A model generated the notes under the pieces. It was not told the origin of the DNA. It searched no databases and was given only the letters and a program-made list of their open reading frames with translations. A stretch of 64,000 nucleotides of DNA from a virus: IMG/VR virus record IMGVR_UViG_3300030117_007612, positions 124,001 through 188,000 of that record; one strand, 5' to 3'. This document shows, piece after piece, positions 36,296 to 45,191 of this stretch. Every line of letters begins with the position of its first letter. The first letter of the stretch is position 1. The position numbers and the translations under genes are program-made.

Positions 36296-38278
36296 ATGAA
36301 TCTTGGTACCATAGAATCGGCGACTATTCGCCGCTTTCGTTTATCAGAAAGCTTTATTGAACAGTATAAGGAGAAAGAAGTCCCATGGGGACCCTTGGGG
36401 TATGTTACGTTTAAAAGGACGTATTCTCGCCGCTTGAGTGAATTTGATCCTGATACTTCTGGAACGGAAGAGTGGTACCAAACATGCCGACGCGTTATCG
36501 AGGGGATGTTCACTGTACAAAAGCAGCACGTGCGAACTTTAGGTCTTGAGTGGAACGATGCGAAAGCACAAAAAACCGCCAAAGATGCATATGACAGGCT
36601 TTTTACTTTGAAGTGGACCCCTCCCGGCCGCGGCCTGTGGATGATGGGCACCAAATTTATTGAGGAAAGAACCGGCGCCGCATTGTTTAACTGTGCTTTT
36701 AGATCGACGAAGGATATAGCTACAAAGGGCGGGTACCTTTTTGCATGGATTATGGATGCCTTGATGGTGGGGATAGGTGTAGGCTTCGACACCAAGGGCG
36801 CTGACTCAGCAATTATCAAAGAGCCAGAATGGACAAGCGAACTGCACACAATCCCAGACAGCCGAGAAGGCTGGGTAGAGTCGGTCAGAATGCTGTTGGA
36901 TGGCTTTTACTTTGGTGCTAAAGTGCCACAATTTGATTATTCTGCCATTAGGCCGTTCGGCGCGCCAATCCGCGGCTTTGGTGGAACCTCAAGCGGTCAT
37001 GGCCCCCTGAAAGAACTCCATGAGTCACTAACAGAACTATACAACTCTAGAGTTGGCCAGCCTATCACTTCAACAGATCTGGTTGACACGCAAAACCTTA
37101 TTGGCCGTTGCGTTGTGTCTGGCAATGTGCGCCGATCGGCCGCACTGGCCATTGGCAGTCATGATGACATGCAATATCTCATGATGAAGAACGATCAGGA
37201 GAAACTATATCACCATCGATGGAACTCAAACAACTCCTTCCACGCAAAAGTGGGGATGGACTATACTTGGCATGCAGAGCAAAGTCAAATCAATGGTGAG
37301 CCGGGCTATATTTGGCTAGACAACGCCAGAACTCGCGGAAGATTTAAGGACGGCACAAAATACGATGATATTAACGTGGTTGGCTTCAATCCATGTGTTG
37401 AGCAACAATTAGAAGATGCTGAATTGTGTTGTTTGGTTGAGACTTATCCTGCAAAACATGAGGATTATGATGATTACCTTAAGACGCTCAAGATCGCCTA
37501 TCTTTATGGCAAAACTGTAACGCTAATCAACACTCACTGGCCAGAGACAAATGCGATCATGTTGAAAAACCGAAGAATCGGATTGTCTCAGTCGGGTGTT
37601 GTTCAGGCATTTAATAAGTTCGGCCGCCGTGAAATTTTAAATTGGTGCGATAACGCCTATGATCACATTCGCGACTTGGATAAAGAATATTCTAACTGGC
37701 TGTGTGTTCCAAGATCGATCAGGATGACTAGCATTAAACCTTCGGGCACTGTTTCCCTGTTGAATGGGTCGACCCCGGGGATTCACTTTCCTGAAAATGA
37801 ATATTATATTAGACGAATTAGATTTGGAAAAGATTCAGATTTACTTGACAATTTGAAAGAAGCCGGCTATACTATTGAAAATGATGAGTATTCTCCGAAT
37901 ACCGTCTGCGTGGAGTTTCCAGTGCATGAGCCATACTACGTAAAAGGTAAAAGGGATGTTTCCTTGTGGGAGCAGCTTGAAATTGCAGCACAATACCAAC
38001 ACTATTGGGCCGACAACTCCGTTTCAATTACTGTGACATTTAAGCCTGAAGAGGCACATAATATAAAAGAGGCACTTGAAATGTATGAGACAAGACTAAA
38101 GGCTGTATCGTTCTTGAAATATGAAGAAACGGGATACAAACAGGCGCCATATGAGCCAATTAGCAAGGAACTTTATGATAAGATGGTGAGTAGAATTAAG
38201 CCAATTAGTAGAGTTGATACCGATCAAGGCGGCGTTGGTTCCAAATTTTGCACAAATGATTCGTGCACGATAATGTGA
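36296..38278 (+). CDS. nrdJ: Class II (adenosylcobalamin-dependent) ribonucleotide reductase
   Basis: This 660-residue monomeric-type enzyme has Cys133 in 'ALFNCAF', the thiyl-radical segment 'FNPCVEQQLEDAELCCLVE' (Cys367, Glu369, Cys378), and a C-terminal redox pair 'CTNDSC' (Cys652, Cys657). These are the positions of the Lactobacillus leichmannii class II triphosphate reductase. It makes deoxyribonucleotides without oxygen but needs vitamin B12 from the host. Phage thioredoxin and glutaredoxin genes in this window could supply its electrons. The ribosome site is AGGAGG, overlapping the helicase gene end. Confidence 0.92.
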   Translation: MNLGTIESATIRRFRLSESFIEQYKEKEVPWGPLGYVTFKRTYSRRLSEFDPDTSGTEEWYQTCRRVIEGMFTVQKQHVRTLGLEWNDAKAQKTAKDAYDRLFTLKWTPPGRGLWMMGTKFIEERTGAALFNCAFRSTKDIATKGGYLFAWIMDALMVGIGVGFDTKGADSAIIKEPEWTSELHTIPDSREGWVESVRMLLDGFYFGAKVPQFDYSAIRPFGAPIRGFGGTSSGHGPLKELHESLTELYNSRVGQPITSTDLVDTQNLIGRCVVSGNVRRSAALAIGSHDDMQYLMMKNDQEKLYHHRWNSNNSFHAKVGMDYTWHAEQSQINGEPGYIWLDNARTRGRFKDGTKYDDINVVGFNPCVEQQLEDAELCCLVETYPAKHEDYDDYLKTLKIAYLYGKTVTLINTHWPETNAIMLKNRRIGLSQSGVVQAFNKFGRREILNWCDNAYDHIRDLDKEYSNWLCVPRSIRMTSIKPSGTVSLLNGSTPGIHFPENEYYIRRIRFGKDSDLLDNLKEAGYTIENDEYSPNTVCVEFPVHEPYYVKGKRDVSLWEQLEIAAQYQHYWADNSVSITVTFKPEEAHNIKEALEMYETRLKAVSFLKYEETGYKQAPYEPISKELYDKMVSRIKPISRVDTDQGGVGSKFCTNDSCTIM

Positions 38279-38286
38279 GGTGTTAG

Positions 38287-38520
38287 TTGGGAAATTTTAA
38301 TCATTTGATGGACGCGAGGTTTTTAAAGAGAAGGTGCAAGGCAAATGGAAACGAGTGTTACTGGATTCCTGCAGGAAACGTAAGGTCAACTCAAGGCAAC
38401 AATGTACACATGACCATGTACTGCAGGCATTGTAATACCAGAGAAGATATCTTTTTGACTCAAAAAGAATATAAGATACACGAAAACACAATTTTAAAAG
38501 AGGTAAAAAATGAAATTTAA
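38287..38520 (+). CDS. Small protein with a CxxC zinc-like motif
   Basis: This 77-residue product starts at TTG 38287 with GAGGTG upstream. It contains Cys17, Cys24 and 'TMYCRHCNTRED', which may form one zinc site, and a basic start 'FLKRRCKANGNECYWIP'. Function is unknown. It lies 8 bases after the reductase stop and overlaps the co-chaperonin start by 11 bases. Confidence 0.6.
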   Translation: MGNFNHLMDARFLKRRCKANGNECYWIPAGNVRSTQGNNVHMTMYCRHCNTREDIFLTQKEYKIHENTILKEVKNEI

Positions 38521-38800
38521 TCCTGTAAACAGACATGTTTGGGTAGAGGTGCAACAGGAAGCAGCTAGTCCCGAACAAAGCGATATTTTACTCCCGGAGG
38601 AATACACGCAAAAAAAGACCCCCTTTACAACTTGTAGGGTTTTAAAATCTGCCCTAGACTGTAATTTGATGTTGTTGGAGGGCGATCTTGTGATTGTTGA
38701 TACTAACATGGTCCAAGAACTGAAAAATGGCTCCGACGTTTTTACAGTTGTTTTGGAAAACTATGTCTATGGTGTGCTGCAAGATGTGGCCCAATCATGA
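38510..38800 (+). CDS. GroES/gp31-like co-chaperonin
   Basis: This 96-residue protein starts 'MKFNPVNRHVWVEVQQEAAS', matching the first barrel strand of GroES. It has a mobile-loop-like segment 'PEQSDILLPEEY' with the hydrophobic 'ILL' in place of the GroES 'IVL', then 'LLEGDLVIVDT' and the closing strand 'VVLENYVYGVL'. Size equals GroES (97). In T4, gp31 replaces GroES to fold the capsid protein. A full phage GroEL is encoded 14 kb away, so the phage may carry a whole chaperonin system. Confidence 0.72.
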   Translation: MKFNPVNRHVWVEVQQEAASPEQSDILLPEEYTQKKTPFTTCRVLKSALDCNLMLLEGDLVIVDTNMVQELKNGSDVFTVVLENYVYGVLQDVAQS

Positions 38801-39018
38801 AATTAAGTTTTACAAAGTTGATAATTGAATATGACTCCGAGGCCCACGGAAGAAGGATACTGGACCTGCTTGATTCTATTAACATTGTAAAATTTCAGGC
38901 AAGCATCGAGGCCCCCTCGACTAAGGGTTATTTTTGTATAGGTGGAACCGATCCTTCCACCTTAACAGATGCCATCTCTTCGATTATCGACCACAAGAAA
39001 GAAATTGAGGGTGAATAG
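38797..39018 (+). CDS. Hypothetical small protein
   Basis: This 73-residue protein, 'MKLSFTKLIIEYDSEAHGRR' onward, has a beta-alpha-beta layout of the ferredoxin-like kind ending 'DAISSIIDHKKEIEGE'. It overlaps the co-chaperonin stop as ATGA and the next gene as GTGAATAG, so it is coupled to both. No function can be assigned. Confidence 0.6.
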   Translation: MKLSFTKLIIEYDSEAHGRRILDLLDSINIVKFQASIEAPSTKGYFCIGGTDPSTLTDAISSIIDHKKEIEGE

Positions 39019-39895
39019 TACCCTACATAATTTATTCTACGATGAAATAGTGATCGGAGCCTCTCTGGGTGCACTGATGTATTCTTTCACCACAGGCGCC
39101 CCAGTGTTTTCTGTGGGCAACAATAAGCCACACAAATTTGATTATTTTAAAGATAAACAAGATATAGATTTTTTACTGGATCCGCCAAGAACCCTTAACA
39201 CCCCGTCGGGGCCTCTCTCGCTAGGTCAGCAAAAATTGGCCCTGTGGGAGAAGCTGTATTTTATATTGAATCTTTGTGGGCTTATGCCGACGGCTCACAT
39301 TGCAGATTCGCTAAGATTCACGGAAAACGAACTGAAGATATTTAACGAATACTCAAAAATCACAACAGTCAATTTTAACAAAGCAGTTGTGTTTGACGGT
39401 CAAAAAACTAATCTAAAAATTAAGAAAGAGCCAAATCGTTTTTTGATACTTGATTGGATATCTATACACTCAGGCGGCCGCCATGATGTTGATTTGATTG
39501 AGACGGAAGATCAATTTGTTTCAAAACTTTGGTTTTATGATTCAGCAAGGGTGCCGTCAAAAATTAAAGATATGTGCGCCATTTCATTTATTGACGAAAG
39601 CGACCTTGATGCTTTTGAATGCTCAGATACATATGCAAGATTTAAGGCGGAAGATGTAATGAAAAAACATGGAATGCGCGGTGCCTCAAATGGAGTCGAT
39701 AAGAAAACAGGCAAAAATAAATATTATGCGATTAAGACATCATGCTTAAGACGCGATAGGTTCCCACTTAATTCGCCGGACATTGTGGAAAGTGCATCAA
39801 TAGTAAATAATAAAAAATCTGAATCTGATCTACTCATAGGCATGGCGCCAGCAAATGATAAAATTGCAAATACTGTGAGAAAATTATGCATTTAG
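39011..39895 (+). CDS. Protein with N-terminal FAD/Rossmann-like motif
   Basis: The product of ~294 residues is read from GTG 39011, which overlaps the previous stop; an earlier in-frame start at 38969 would overlap 50 bases and is less likely. 'DEIVIGASLGALMYSF' with following 'TGAPVFSVG' is the strand-loop-helix-strand of FAD/NAD-binding proteins, with GASLGA in place of GxGxxG. The rest, including 'KKHGMRGASNGVDKKTGKNK', is unfamiliar. It may be a degenerate oxidoreductase or a structural relative. It is coupled with a nucleotidyltransferase-like gene. Confidence 0.5.
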   Translation: MNSTLHNLFYDEIVIGASLGALMYSFTTGAPVFSVGNNKPHKFDYFKDKQDIDFLLDPPRTLNTPSGPLSLGQQKLALWEKLYFILNLCGLMPTAHIADSLRFTENELKIFNEYSKITTVNFNKAVVFDGQKTNLKIKKEPNRFLILDWISIHSGGRHDVDLIETEDQFVSKLWFYDSARVPSKIKDMCAISFIDESDLDAFECSDTYARFKAEDVMKKHGMRGASNGVDKKTGKNKYYAIKTSCLRRDRFPLNSPDIVESASIVNNKKSESDLLIGMAPANDKIANTVRKLCI

Positions 39896-40761
39896 CGGGT
39901 ATTGTGCCAGTCGCCGGCGCAAAATTTAACTTTGGCTTCGATTGGCACGATTGCTTGATGCCCCTCGATCAAAACTACACAGCGATTGAGAGGGCAGTTT
40001 ACGAGTGCGCCATGGCCGGATGTCAGACAATTTGGGTGGTTGCAAATAATGATATGCAACCGCTTATTAAAAGCAGGGTGGGCGAATGGATTCAAGATCC
40101 GGTTTGGTATGGCCGCACACATGATCGATATCCGACCGAATCTAGAAAAGAGATTCCAATCTACTACGTGCCGGTCCACCCAAAAGATCGTGATCGTCGC
40201 GACAGCCTAGGCTGGAGCATACTTTATGGGGCATATGTGTCATACACCACCTCTAATTCTATTAGTAACTGGCTAACTCCCCATAAGTATTATTGCGCTT
40301 TTCCTTACGGAGTTTATGAGCCAAATGAAATAAGGTCATACCGTGCGCAAATAATAGATCCAGAAACAAACGTGATTATAAATTATAACGGAAAGACGGT
40401 AAAAGATAACGAATATCTTGGATTTACGTTTAATGGCGAGGACTTTAAAAGATGCAGGAGCCACGTCAACGACAGCACCACTAGAAGCTATCACCCGCCA
40501 GCGCCCGGCGATAAGTATCCGACCCAGCGCCTCTCTGCGGAAGAAAGGTGGTCTGCTAGAAATTTTGATCTCAAAACCGTCTTTAATGAGCTAACATTGG
40601 AAAAAAAAGAAATTATTTCTCTCCCGTGGTACTTCCCTATCGATTCTTGGAGTAATTATAGAGAGTACATCGCTAGTGAATGCAGTATTGCTCTCCCTAG
40701 CGAATCTTTTAGGAAGACAACAAAGAGAAATAAATTACATGAAAAAGTTTCAGAAAGGTGA
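39886..40761 (+). CDS. Nucleotidyltransferase-like (GT-A fold) protein
   Basis: This 291-residue protein begins 'MHLAGIVPVAGAKFNFGFDW' and continues 'HDCLMPLDQNYTAIERAVYE' then 'CAMAGCQTIWVVANNDMQ'. This follows sugar-nucleotide pyrophosphorylases: first strand, NTP loop, 'PL', the 'IERAV..A..AG...I.VV' helix and strand. The usual GxGTRL signature is not conserved (here 'AGAKFNFG'), so activity is uncertain. A phosphomannomutase and a cupin are encoded 16 kb away, which would suit a sugar-activation route. The start overlaps the previous gene. Confidence 0.5.
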   Translation: MHLAGIVPVAGAKFNFGFDWHDCLMPLDQNYTAIERAVYECAMAGCQTIWVVANNDMQPLIKSRVGEWIQDPVWYGRTHDRYPTESRKEIPIYYVPVHPKDRDRRDSLGWSILYGAYVSYTTSNSISNWLTPHKYYCAFPYGVYEPNEIRSYRAQIIDPETNVIINYNGKTVKDNEYLGFTFNGEDFKRCRSHVNDSTTRSYHPPAPGDKYPTQRLSAEERWSARNFDLKTVFNELTLEKKEIISLPWYFPIDSWSNYREYIASECSIALPSESFRKTTKRNKLHEKVSER

Positions 40762-40990
40762 TCTTGTCAGGTTCCCGGCCCCGATGGGCCTTCCTGACGT
40801 ATTTCCAATCAATGAAACAAAAGTAGGTATACTCATAAAAAAGGTTGACAAGTTGCCCGAAAAAGGATATTATCTATATGATAGATGGGTTGTTCTCTGC
40901 GGGGATGAAGAACACATCGTAACGGAATCACTCCTCGAAAATTTAAACCCAGTTAATAAAAAAAAGAAACAGGAAAAAGATGAAGAATAG
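40739..40990 (+). CDS. Hypothetical small SH3-like protein
   Basis: The 83-residue product is read from ATG 40739 with AAAGAGA upstream; the longer reading frame from 40676 overlaps the previous gene too far. 'MKKFQKGDLVRFPAP' and 'VGILIKKV' with 'YDRWVVLCGDEEHIV' resemble small SH3-barrel proteins common in T4-like phages. The tail is Lys/Glu-rich. It overlaps the DnaE start by 11 bases. Function is unknown. Confidence 0.6.
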   Translation: MKKFQKGDLVRFPAPMGLPDVFPINETKVGILIKKVDKLPEKGYYLYDRWVVLCGDEEHIVTESLLENLNPVNKKKKQEKDEE

Positions 40991-43900
40991 AACCAATTCA
41001 GAAATAAAGTTTGTAGGACTACACGCCCACAGTGTTGCCGGCTCGCTTTTTGATGCTATCGGATATCCGCAGGCCCATATGGATTTTGCATACGATAATG
41101 GCTGTGATGCCTTGGCTCTCACTGACCATGGTAACATGAATGGTTTGGCATATCAAGTGTTGCATGCCAAGAAGATGCAAGAGGCCGGCAAGAAATTTAA
41201 GCCTATTTTTGGATGCGAAGCGTACTTTACGCCGTCGATATCTGAGTGGCGTGAAGCGTATGAACAAGCCATGGAAGACAAGAAGGCAGCTCGCTCAATA
41301 AAGAAAGACGAACAATCCGGCGCAACCGTCGAAGATGAGGGCAACAGCAAAAAAACACAAGACATTTTGCGCCGCCGTCGCCACCTTGTTCTGTTGGCGC
41401 AGAACCAGACTGGATTAAACAACCTATTTAAATTAGTATCGGAATCTTACAAGGCTGAGAATTTTTATCGATATCCCCGTATTGATTATGCGCTTCTTAA
41501 AAAATACAATGAAGGTATCATTGCTTCCTCTGCTTGTCTTGGCGGGGTGTACGCTGGAAACTATTGGGAAAATAGAGAAGAGGGCCCTGAAGCAGTGCTC
41601 GACGCTATGCGTGAGTCCACTCGACGTATGGTCGACATTTTCGGTGATAGGTGGTATGCCGAGATACAATGGAACAACATCAACGAGCAGCATGAACTTA
41701 ATCAATTTGTAATTCAAGTTGCTCAAGAGTTTGGCGTTGGACTGATCACAACAGCCGACAGCCATTACCCCAACCCTGACGCTTGGAAGGACAGAGAGCT
41801 TTACAAGCGTCTTGGTTGGCTTGGTAAAGGCCGGCCCTCATGGGCCGATGAGGAATCTGAACTTCCGGATGGAGTTGAAGAAATTGGATATGAGCTTTAT
41901 CCAAAGAATGGCGATCAAATATGGCAAAGTTATAAAGATTACTCAAAGTCAACCGGGTTTGAGTATGATGACGATGTTGTGTTGAGCAGCATCCAAGAGA
42001 CGCATCGAATTGCGTTCGATAGAATCGAAGACTTCCTGCCAGACAACACGGTACGATTGCCTGAATTTGTTGTGCCGGCAGGATTTACAGCTACACAGGC
42101 GCTTGTAAACTTTGCACTTGAGGGCTTGAAAGAGAGGGGTCTACATAAAAACAAGAAATACACTGACCGCCTTAAGATGGAATTGAACACGATTGATGAG
42201 CGTGGCTTTTCAAAATACTTTTTAACAATGAAATCTATCGCCGATGTGGCTGCCAGCATGATGCTAGCCGGCCCGGGCCGCGGCTCAGCCGCAGGTTCTC
42301 TTGTTGCCTATGCGCTGGGCATCACCCAAATTGATCCAATCAAGCATGGCCTTCTATTCTCAAGATTTTTACGCTCTGATGCGACCGATTATCCTGATAT
42401 TGACTATGATGTATCCGACAGCATGGCACTCAAAGAGAGGCTGGTTGAAATGTGGGGCGAAGACTGTGTAGCTCCAATTTCCAATTGGAACACATTGCAG
42501 CTCAAAAGTTTAATTAAGGATATCTCAAAATTATATGGAATTCCGTTTACGGAGGTCAACACCGTCACCTCTGTTATGATCCGTGAAGCCACGCCCGAGG
42601 CCAAGAGAAAGCATGGTGTTCGTGCTGGTGTCTATAACCCAACTTGGGAAGAGGTCATGGAGTTTTCCCCATCACTGCAGGCATACTTACAGAAGTATCC
42701 TGCCGTTAAATCTCACGTTGAGGGATTGGTTGGTCAGGTCCGCTCTTGTTCTAGACATGCCGGCGGTGTTGTTATCGCTGAAGATCTGGACCAAAGCATG
42801 CCGCTCATTAACTCAGGCGGTGTGCGACAGGCGCCATGGTCAGAGGGCCAGAACGTCCGACACCTTGAGCCAATGGGTTTTATTAAATTTGATTTGCTTG
42901 GGTTGTCGACCCTTAAGATGATGGAGGGCTGCATTGAACACATCCTTCGTCGTCATCACAATATCGAAAATCCCACGTTTGAAGACGTTAGCAATTACTA
43001 TGCAGAGAATCTCCACCCGGATGTGTTGAATTTTGATAATCAAGAGGTATATGAAAACATCTTTCATGCCGGCAAGTGGGCTGGTATCTTCCAGTTTACC
43101 GAGCAGGGCGCCCAGAAATTTTGCACCAGAGTTAAGCCACGCAATATTATCGACTTGTCTGCCATCACCTCTATCTATCGCCCCGGCCCATTAGCTGCCG
43201 GTGTGCATGATGAATATTTGGAAGCAAAAGAAAACCCACAATACATTAAGTATCTGACCGACGAGGCAAGAGACATCACGCAGGAGACGTTCGGATTCCT
43301 AATCTTTCAGGAGCAAATTGCGCTATTGGCAAACAAGCTTGGTGGCCTAAGTTTGGATGAAGGCAACATGCTGAGAAAGGTGTTGACCAAGAAGGGAACA
43401 GGTAAGGGAGGAGTAAAAGATCAGCTTAGGATCAAGTTCACTAGCGGCTGCGCAAAGAAAGATATCAGGCTAGACGACGCAACTTCATTGTGGAATAAAT
43501 TTGAATATTTCTCTGGCTACGGCTTTAACAAGTCGCATGCGGTTTCATACAGTGTAATATCGTTTCAATGCGCATGGTTGTGGAATTACTATCCTGCCGA
43601 ATGGATGGCAGCATTCTTGGACAAGGAGCCCGAGGTTCGAAAAGAAAAGGCAATAAATATTGCCCAGAAGTATGGTTTTGATATTGCGCCCTTGGATATT
43701 AACAAGTCCGGTACCGTATGGGAAATCAGCGATGATGGCAAGACTCTGATCCAACCATTAACATCCATTAAGGGTTTGGGCTTGTCCGCTATTGAGCAAA
43801 TTCTTAATTGTCGCCCTTTTAATGATGCAGAGTCTCTGCTGTTTAACGACGAGGTTGTCTATAGCAAACTAAATAAGAAATCTCTTGATGCTCTGTGTCG

Positions 43901-44414
43901 AGGCGGGGCACTTGATAACCTTATGGACGAGAGATTCACAGGCAGAAAGCACTTCTGGTCAGCATGTGTGGTTGACAGACCAAAGAATCTTAAGAAGCTT
44001 GGCGAAAATATAGAAACATATCGACCCGAAGGTGATTTTAGCGAAGAGGAGATTATACAATTTAAAACCGATTTGACGGGCATATTCCCAATCAATCTTG
44101 TAATCGGTGCTGACACAATTGAGCGACTCAATGAGAAATTTGTCCCACCAATTTCTGAGTTCGACGAAGATCTTCAGGTGTGTTGGTTTATACCTCGAAA
44201 AATTATACCAAGAAAAACAAAGAATGGCAAACTGTATTGGATTGTTGAAGTTATCGACAGCAACAATAATTTGACAAAGATTCGCTGTTGGGGAGTGAAG
44301 CCCGAAAAAGATAAGATTAATTTAAATCGACCTTACATGGCGAGATTAAATTACGATGAAAATTGGGGCTTTTCAACCTACGCGATTGGCAAAACATTTA
44401 GACTATTAGCATAA
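40980..44414 (+). CDS. dnaE: DNA polymerase III alpha subunit (DnaE family C)
   Basis: This 1144-residue replicative polymerase has an N-terminal PHP domain with 'VGLHAHSVAGSLFDA' and 'ALALTDHGNMNG'. The palm has 'GPGRGSAAGSLVAYALGITQ', catalytic Asp473 and Asp475 in 'YPDIDYDVSD', and Asp638 in 'IKFDLLGLSTL'. 'YGFNKSHAVSYSVISFQCAW' marks the fingers. The C-terminal ~110 residues may hold an OB fold ('LYWIVEVIDSNNNLTKIRCW'). It is a little shorter than E. coli DnaE (1160). All catalytic residues are kept. DnaE enzymes are rare in T4-like phages and this one coexists with a family A polymerase, so which copies the genome is unclear. Confidence 0.95.
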   Translation: MKNRTNSEIKFVGLHAHSVAGSLFDAIGYPQAHMDFAYDNGCDALALTDHGNMNGLAYQVLHAKKMQEAGKKFKPIFGCEAYFTPSISEWREAYEQAMEDKKAARSIKKDEQSGATVEDEGNSKKTQDILRRRRHLVLLAQNQTGLNNLFKLVSESYKAENFYRYPRIDYALLKKYNEGIIASSACLGGVYAGNYWENREEGPEAVLDAMRESTRRMVDIFGDRWYAEIQWNNINEQHELNQFVIQVAQEFGVGLITTADSHYPNPDAWKDRELYKRLGWLGKGRPSWADEESELPDGVEEIGYELYPKNGDQIWQSYKDYSKSTGFEYDDDVVLSSIQETHRIAFDRIEDFLPDNTVRLPEFVVPAGFTATQALVNFALEGLKERGLHKNKKYTDRLKMELNTIDERGFSKYFLTMKSIADVAASMMLAGPGRGSAAGSLVAYALGITQIDPIKHGLLFSRFLRSDATDYPDIDYDVSDSMALKERLVEMWGEDCVAPISNWNTLQLKSLIKDISKLYGIPFTEVNTVTSVMIREATPEAKRKHGVRAGVYNPTWEEVMEFSPSLQAYLQKYPAVKSHVEGLVGQVRSCSRHAGGVVIAEDLDQSMPLINSGGVRQAPWSEGQNVRHLEPMGFIKFDLLGLSTLKMMEGCIEHILRRHHNIENPTFEDVSNYYAENLHPDVLNFDNQEVYENIFHAGKWAGIFQFTEQGAQKFCTRVKPRNIIDLSAITSIYRPGPLAAGVHDEYLEAKENPQYIKYLTDEARDITQETFGFLIFQEQIALLANKLGGLSLDEGNMLRKVLTKKGTGKGGVKDQLRIKFTSGCAKKDIRLDDATSLWNKFEYFSGYGFNKSHAVSYSVISFQCAWLWNYYPAEWMAAFLDKEPEVRKEKAINIAQKYGFDIAPLDINKSGTVWEISDDGKTLIQPLTSIKGLGLSAIEQILNCRPFNDAESLLFNDEVVYSKLNKKSLDALCRGGALDNLMDERFTGRKHFWSACVVDRPKNLKKLGENIETYRPEGDFSEEEIIQFKTDLTGIFPINLVIGADTIERLNEKFVPPISEFDEDLQVCWFIPRKIIPRKTKNGKLYWIVEVIDSNNNLTKIRCWGVKPEKDKINLNRPYMARLNYDENWGFSTYAIGKTFRLLA

Positions 44415-44423
44415 GGAGAAACA

Positions 44424-44573
44424 ATGTCGTCTAAGAAAAATCATGATAGAAAAAACAACAAGAAGAAAAAGAAGACAAGCATCGGCTCAAGTCAATTAAC
44501 AAAATATGGCACACCCGGGCCCCATGGTGGTAACAAGAAATACAAAAAGAGGTACCGAGGCCAAGGAAAATGA
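44424..44573 (+). CDS. Small very basic protein (49 aa)
   Basis: ATG 44424 follows AAGGAGAAAC. The product starts 'MSSKKNHDRKNNKKKKKTS' and ends 'KKYKKRYRGQGK'. With about 40% Lys/Arg it would bind nucleic acid or acidic surfaces. It ends in ATGA overlap with the next gene. Confidence 0.6.
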   Translation: MSSKKNHDRKNNKKKKKTSIGSSQLTKYGTPGPHGGNKKYKKRYRGQGK

Positions 44574-44695
44574 GAGGCCTTAAGGACAGAATTACTTCAT
44601 CTTTTATATTTGCATATGTCGCCGCGGCGGTTATATTAGGAATAGGAATAGAAATAATTGCTGAAAATTTTAGAAATGCCAAGGAGGCAAAATGA
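44570..44695 (+). CDS. Small single-pass membrane protein (41 aa)
   Basis: The product starts 'MRGLKDRITSSFIFAYVAAA' and has one hydrophobic helix (about residues 11-32) followed by a charged tail. It overlaps both neighbours as ATGA. Function is unknown; small membrane proteins of phages may affect the host envelope or lysis timing, but nothing in the sequence shows that here. Confidence 0.55.
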   Translation: MRGLKDRITSSFIFAYVAAAVILGIGIEIIAENFRNAKEAK

Positions 44696-45186
44696 ATGAT
44701 AAAACACAGAAGATCATGTTCAGCTCAAAGTCAAACGAATGGGAGACTCCGAAAGATTTTTTTGAAAAACTAAATTGGAGATTTGGGCCCTTCACCCTTG
44801 ATCCGTGCGCTAGCGAGGAGACTGCTAAGTGTGTAAAATATTACACTGCCAATGATGACGGACTTAGCAAAGATTGGGAAAATAACACGGTTTTTGTAAA
44901 CCCACCCTACGGCAGGGAAATCAACAGTTGGATCAAGAAAGCTTTTGACGAGAGCAAAAATGAAAACACAACAGTTGTAATGTTAATCCCTGCGAGAACG
45001 GATACTCGATACTGGCATGATTATGTGATGAAGGCAAAGGAAGTACACTTTGTTAAAGGCCGGCTCAAATTTGGCGACTCAAGTAATTCAGCGCCATTTC
45101 CATCGGCAGTCGTGGTGTTCAGCAACACCGCCGACTCCGGAAGCAACTACGGCGATTATCCTAAAACATATACGATGAGTCGCTGA
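44692..45186 (+). CDS. Phage DNA N6-adenine methyltransferase (Dam-like)
   Basis: This 164-residue protein starts with 'SNEWETPKDFFEKLNWRFGP' and 'FTLDPCAS', and has the catalytic 'NPPYGREINSWIKKAF' (NPPY at 70-73) and 'RTDTRYWHDYV'. It fits the phage N6-adenine methyltransferase family in full length. It would modify adenines in phage DNA, which can protect against host restriction. Target specificity cannot be read from sequence. The ribosome site AAGGAGG lies in the preceding gene. Confidence 0.88.
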   Translation: MNDKTQKIMFSSKSNEWETPKDFFEKLNWRFGPFTLDPCASEETAKCVKYYTANDDGLSKDWENNTVFVNPPYGREINSWIKKAFDESKNENTTVVMLIPARTDTRYWHDYVMKAKEVHFVKGRLKFGDSSNSAPFPSAVVVFSNTADSGSNYGDYPKTYTMSR

Positions 45187-45191
45187 TTGTA

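Noticed and set aside
36259-36849. Minus-strand ORF of 196 codons across the ribonucleotide reductase start
   Set aside because: It mirrors a gene with conserved catalytic Cys residues and shows no recognisable domain or ribosome site; all other genes are on the + strand.
40676-40738. Upstream extension of the small gene at 40739
   Set aside because: It would overlap the preceding gene by 86 bases without a ribosome site, whereas ATG 40739 has one and starts a plausible fold.
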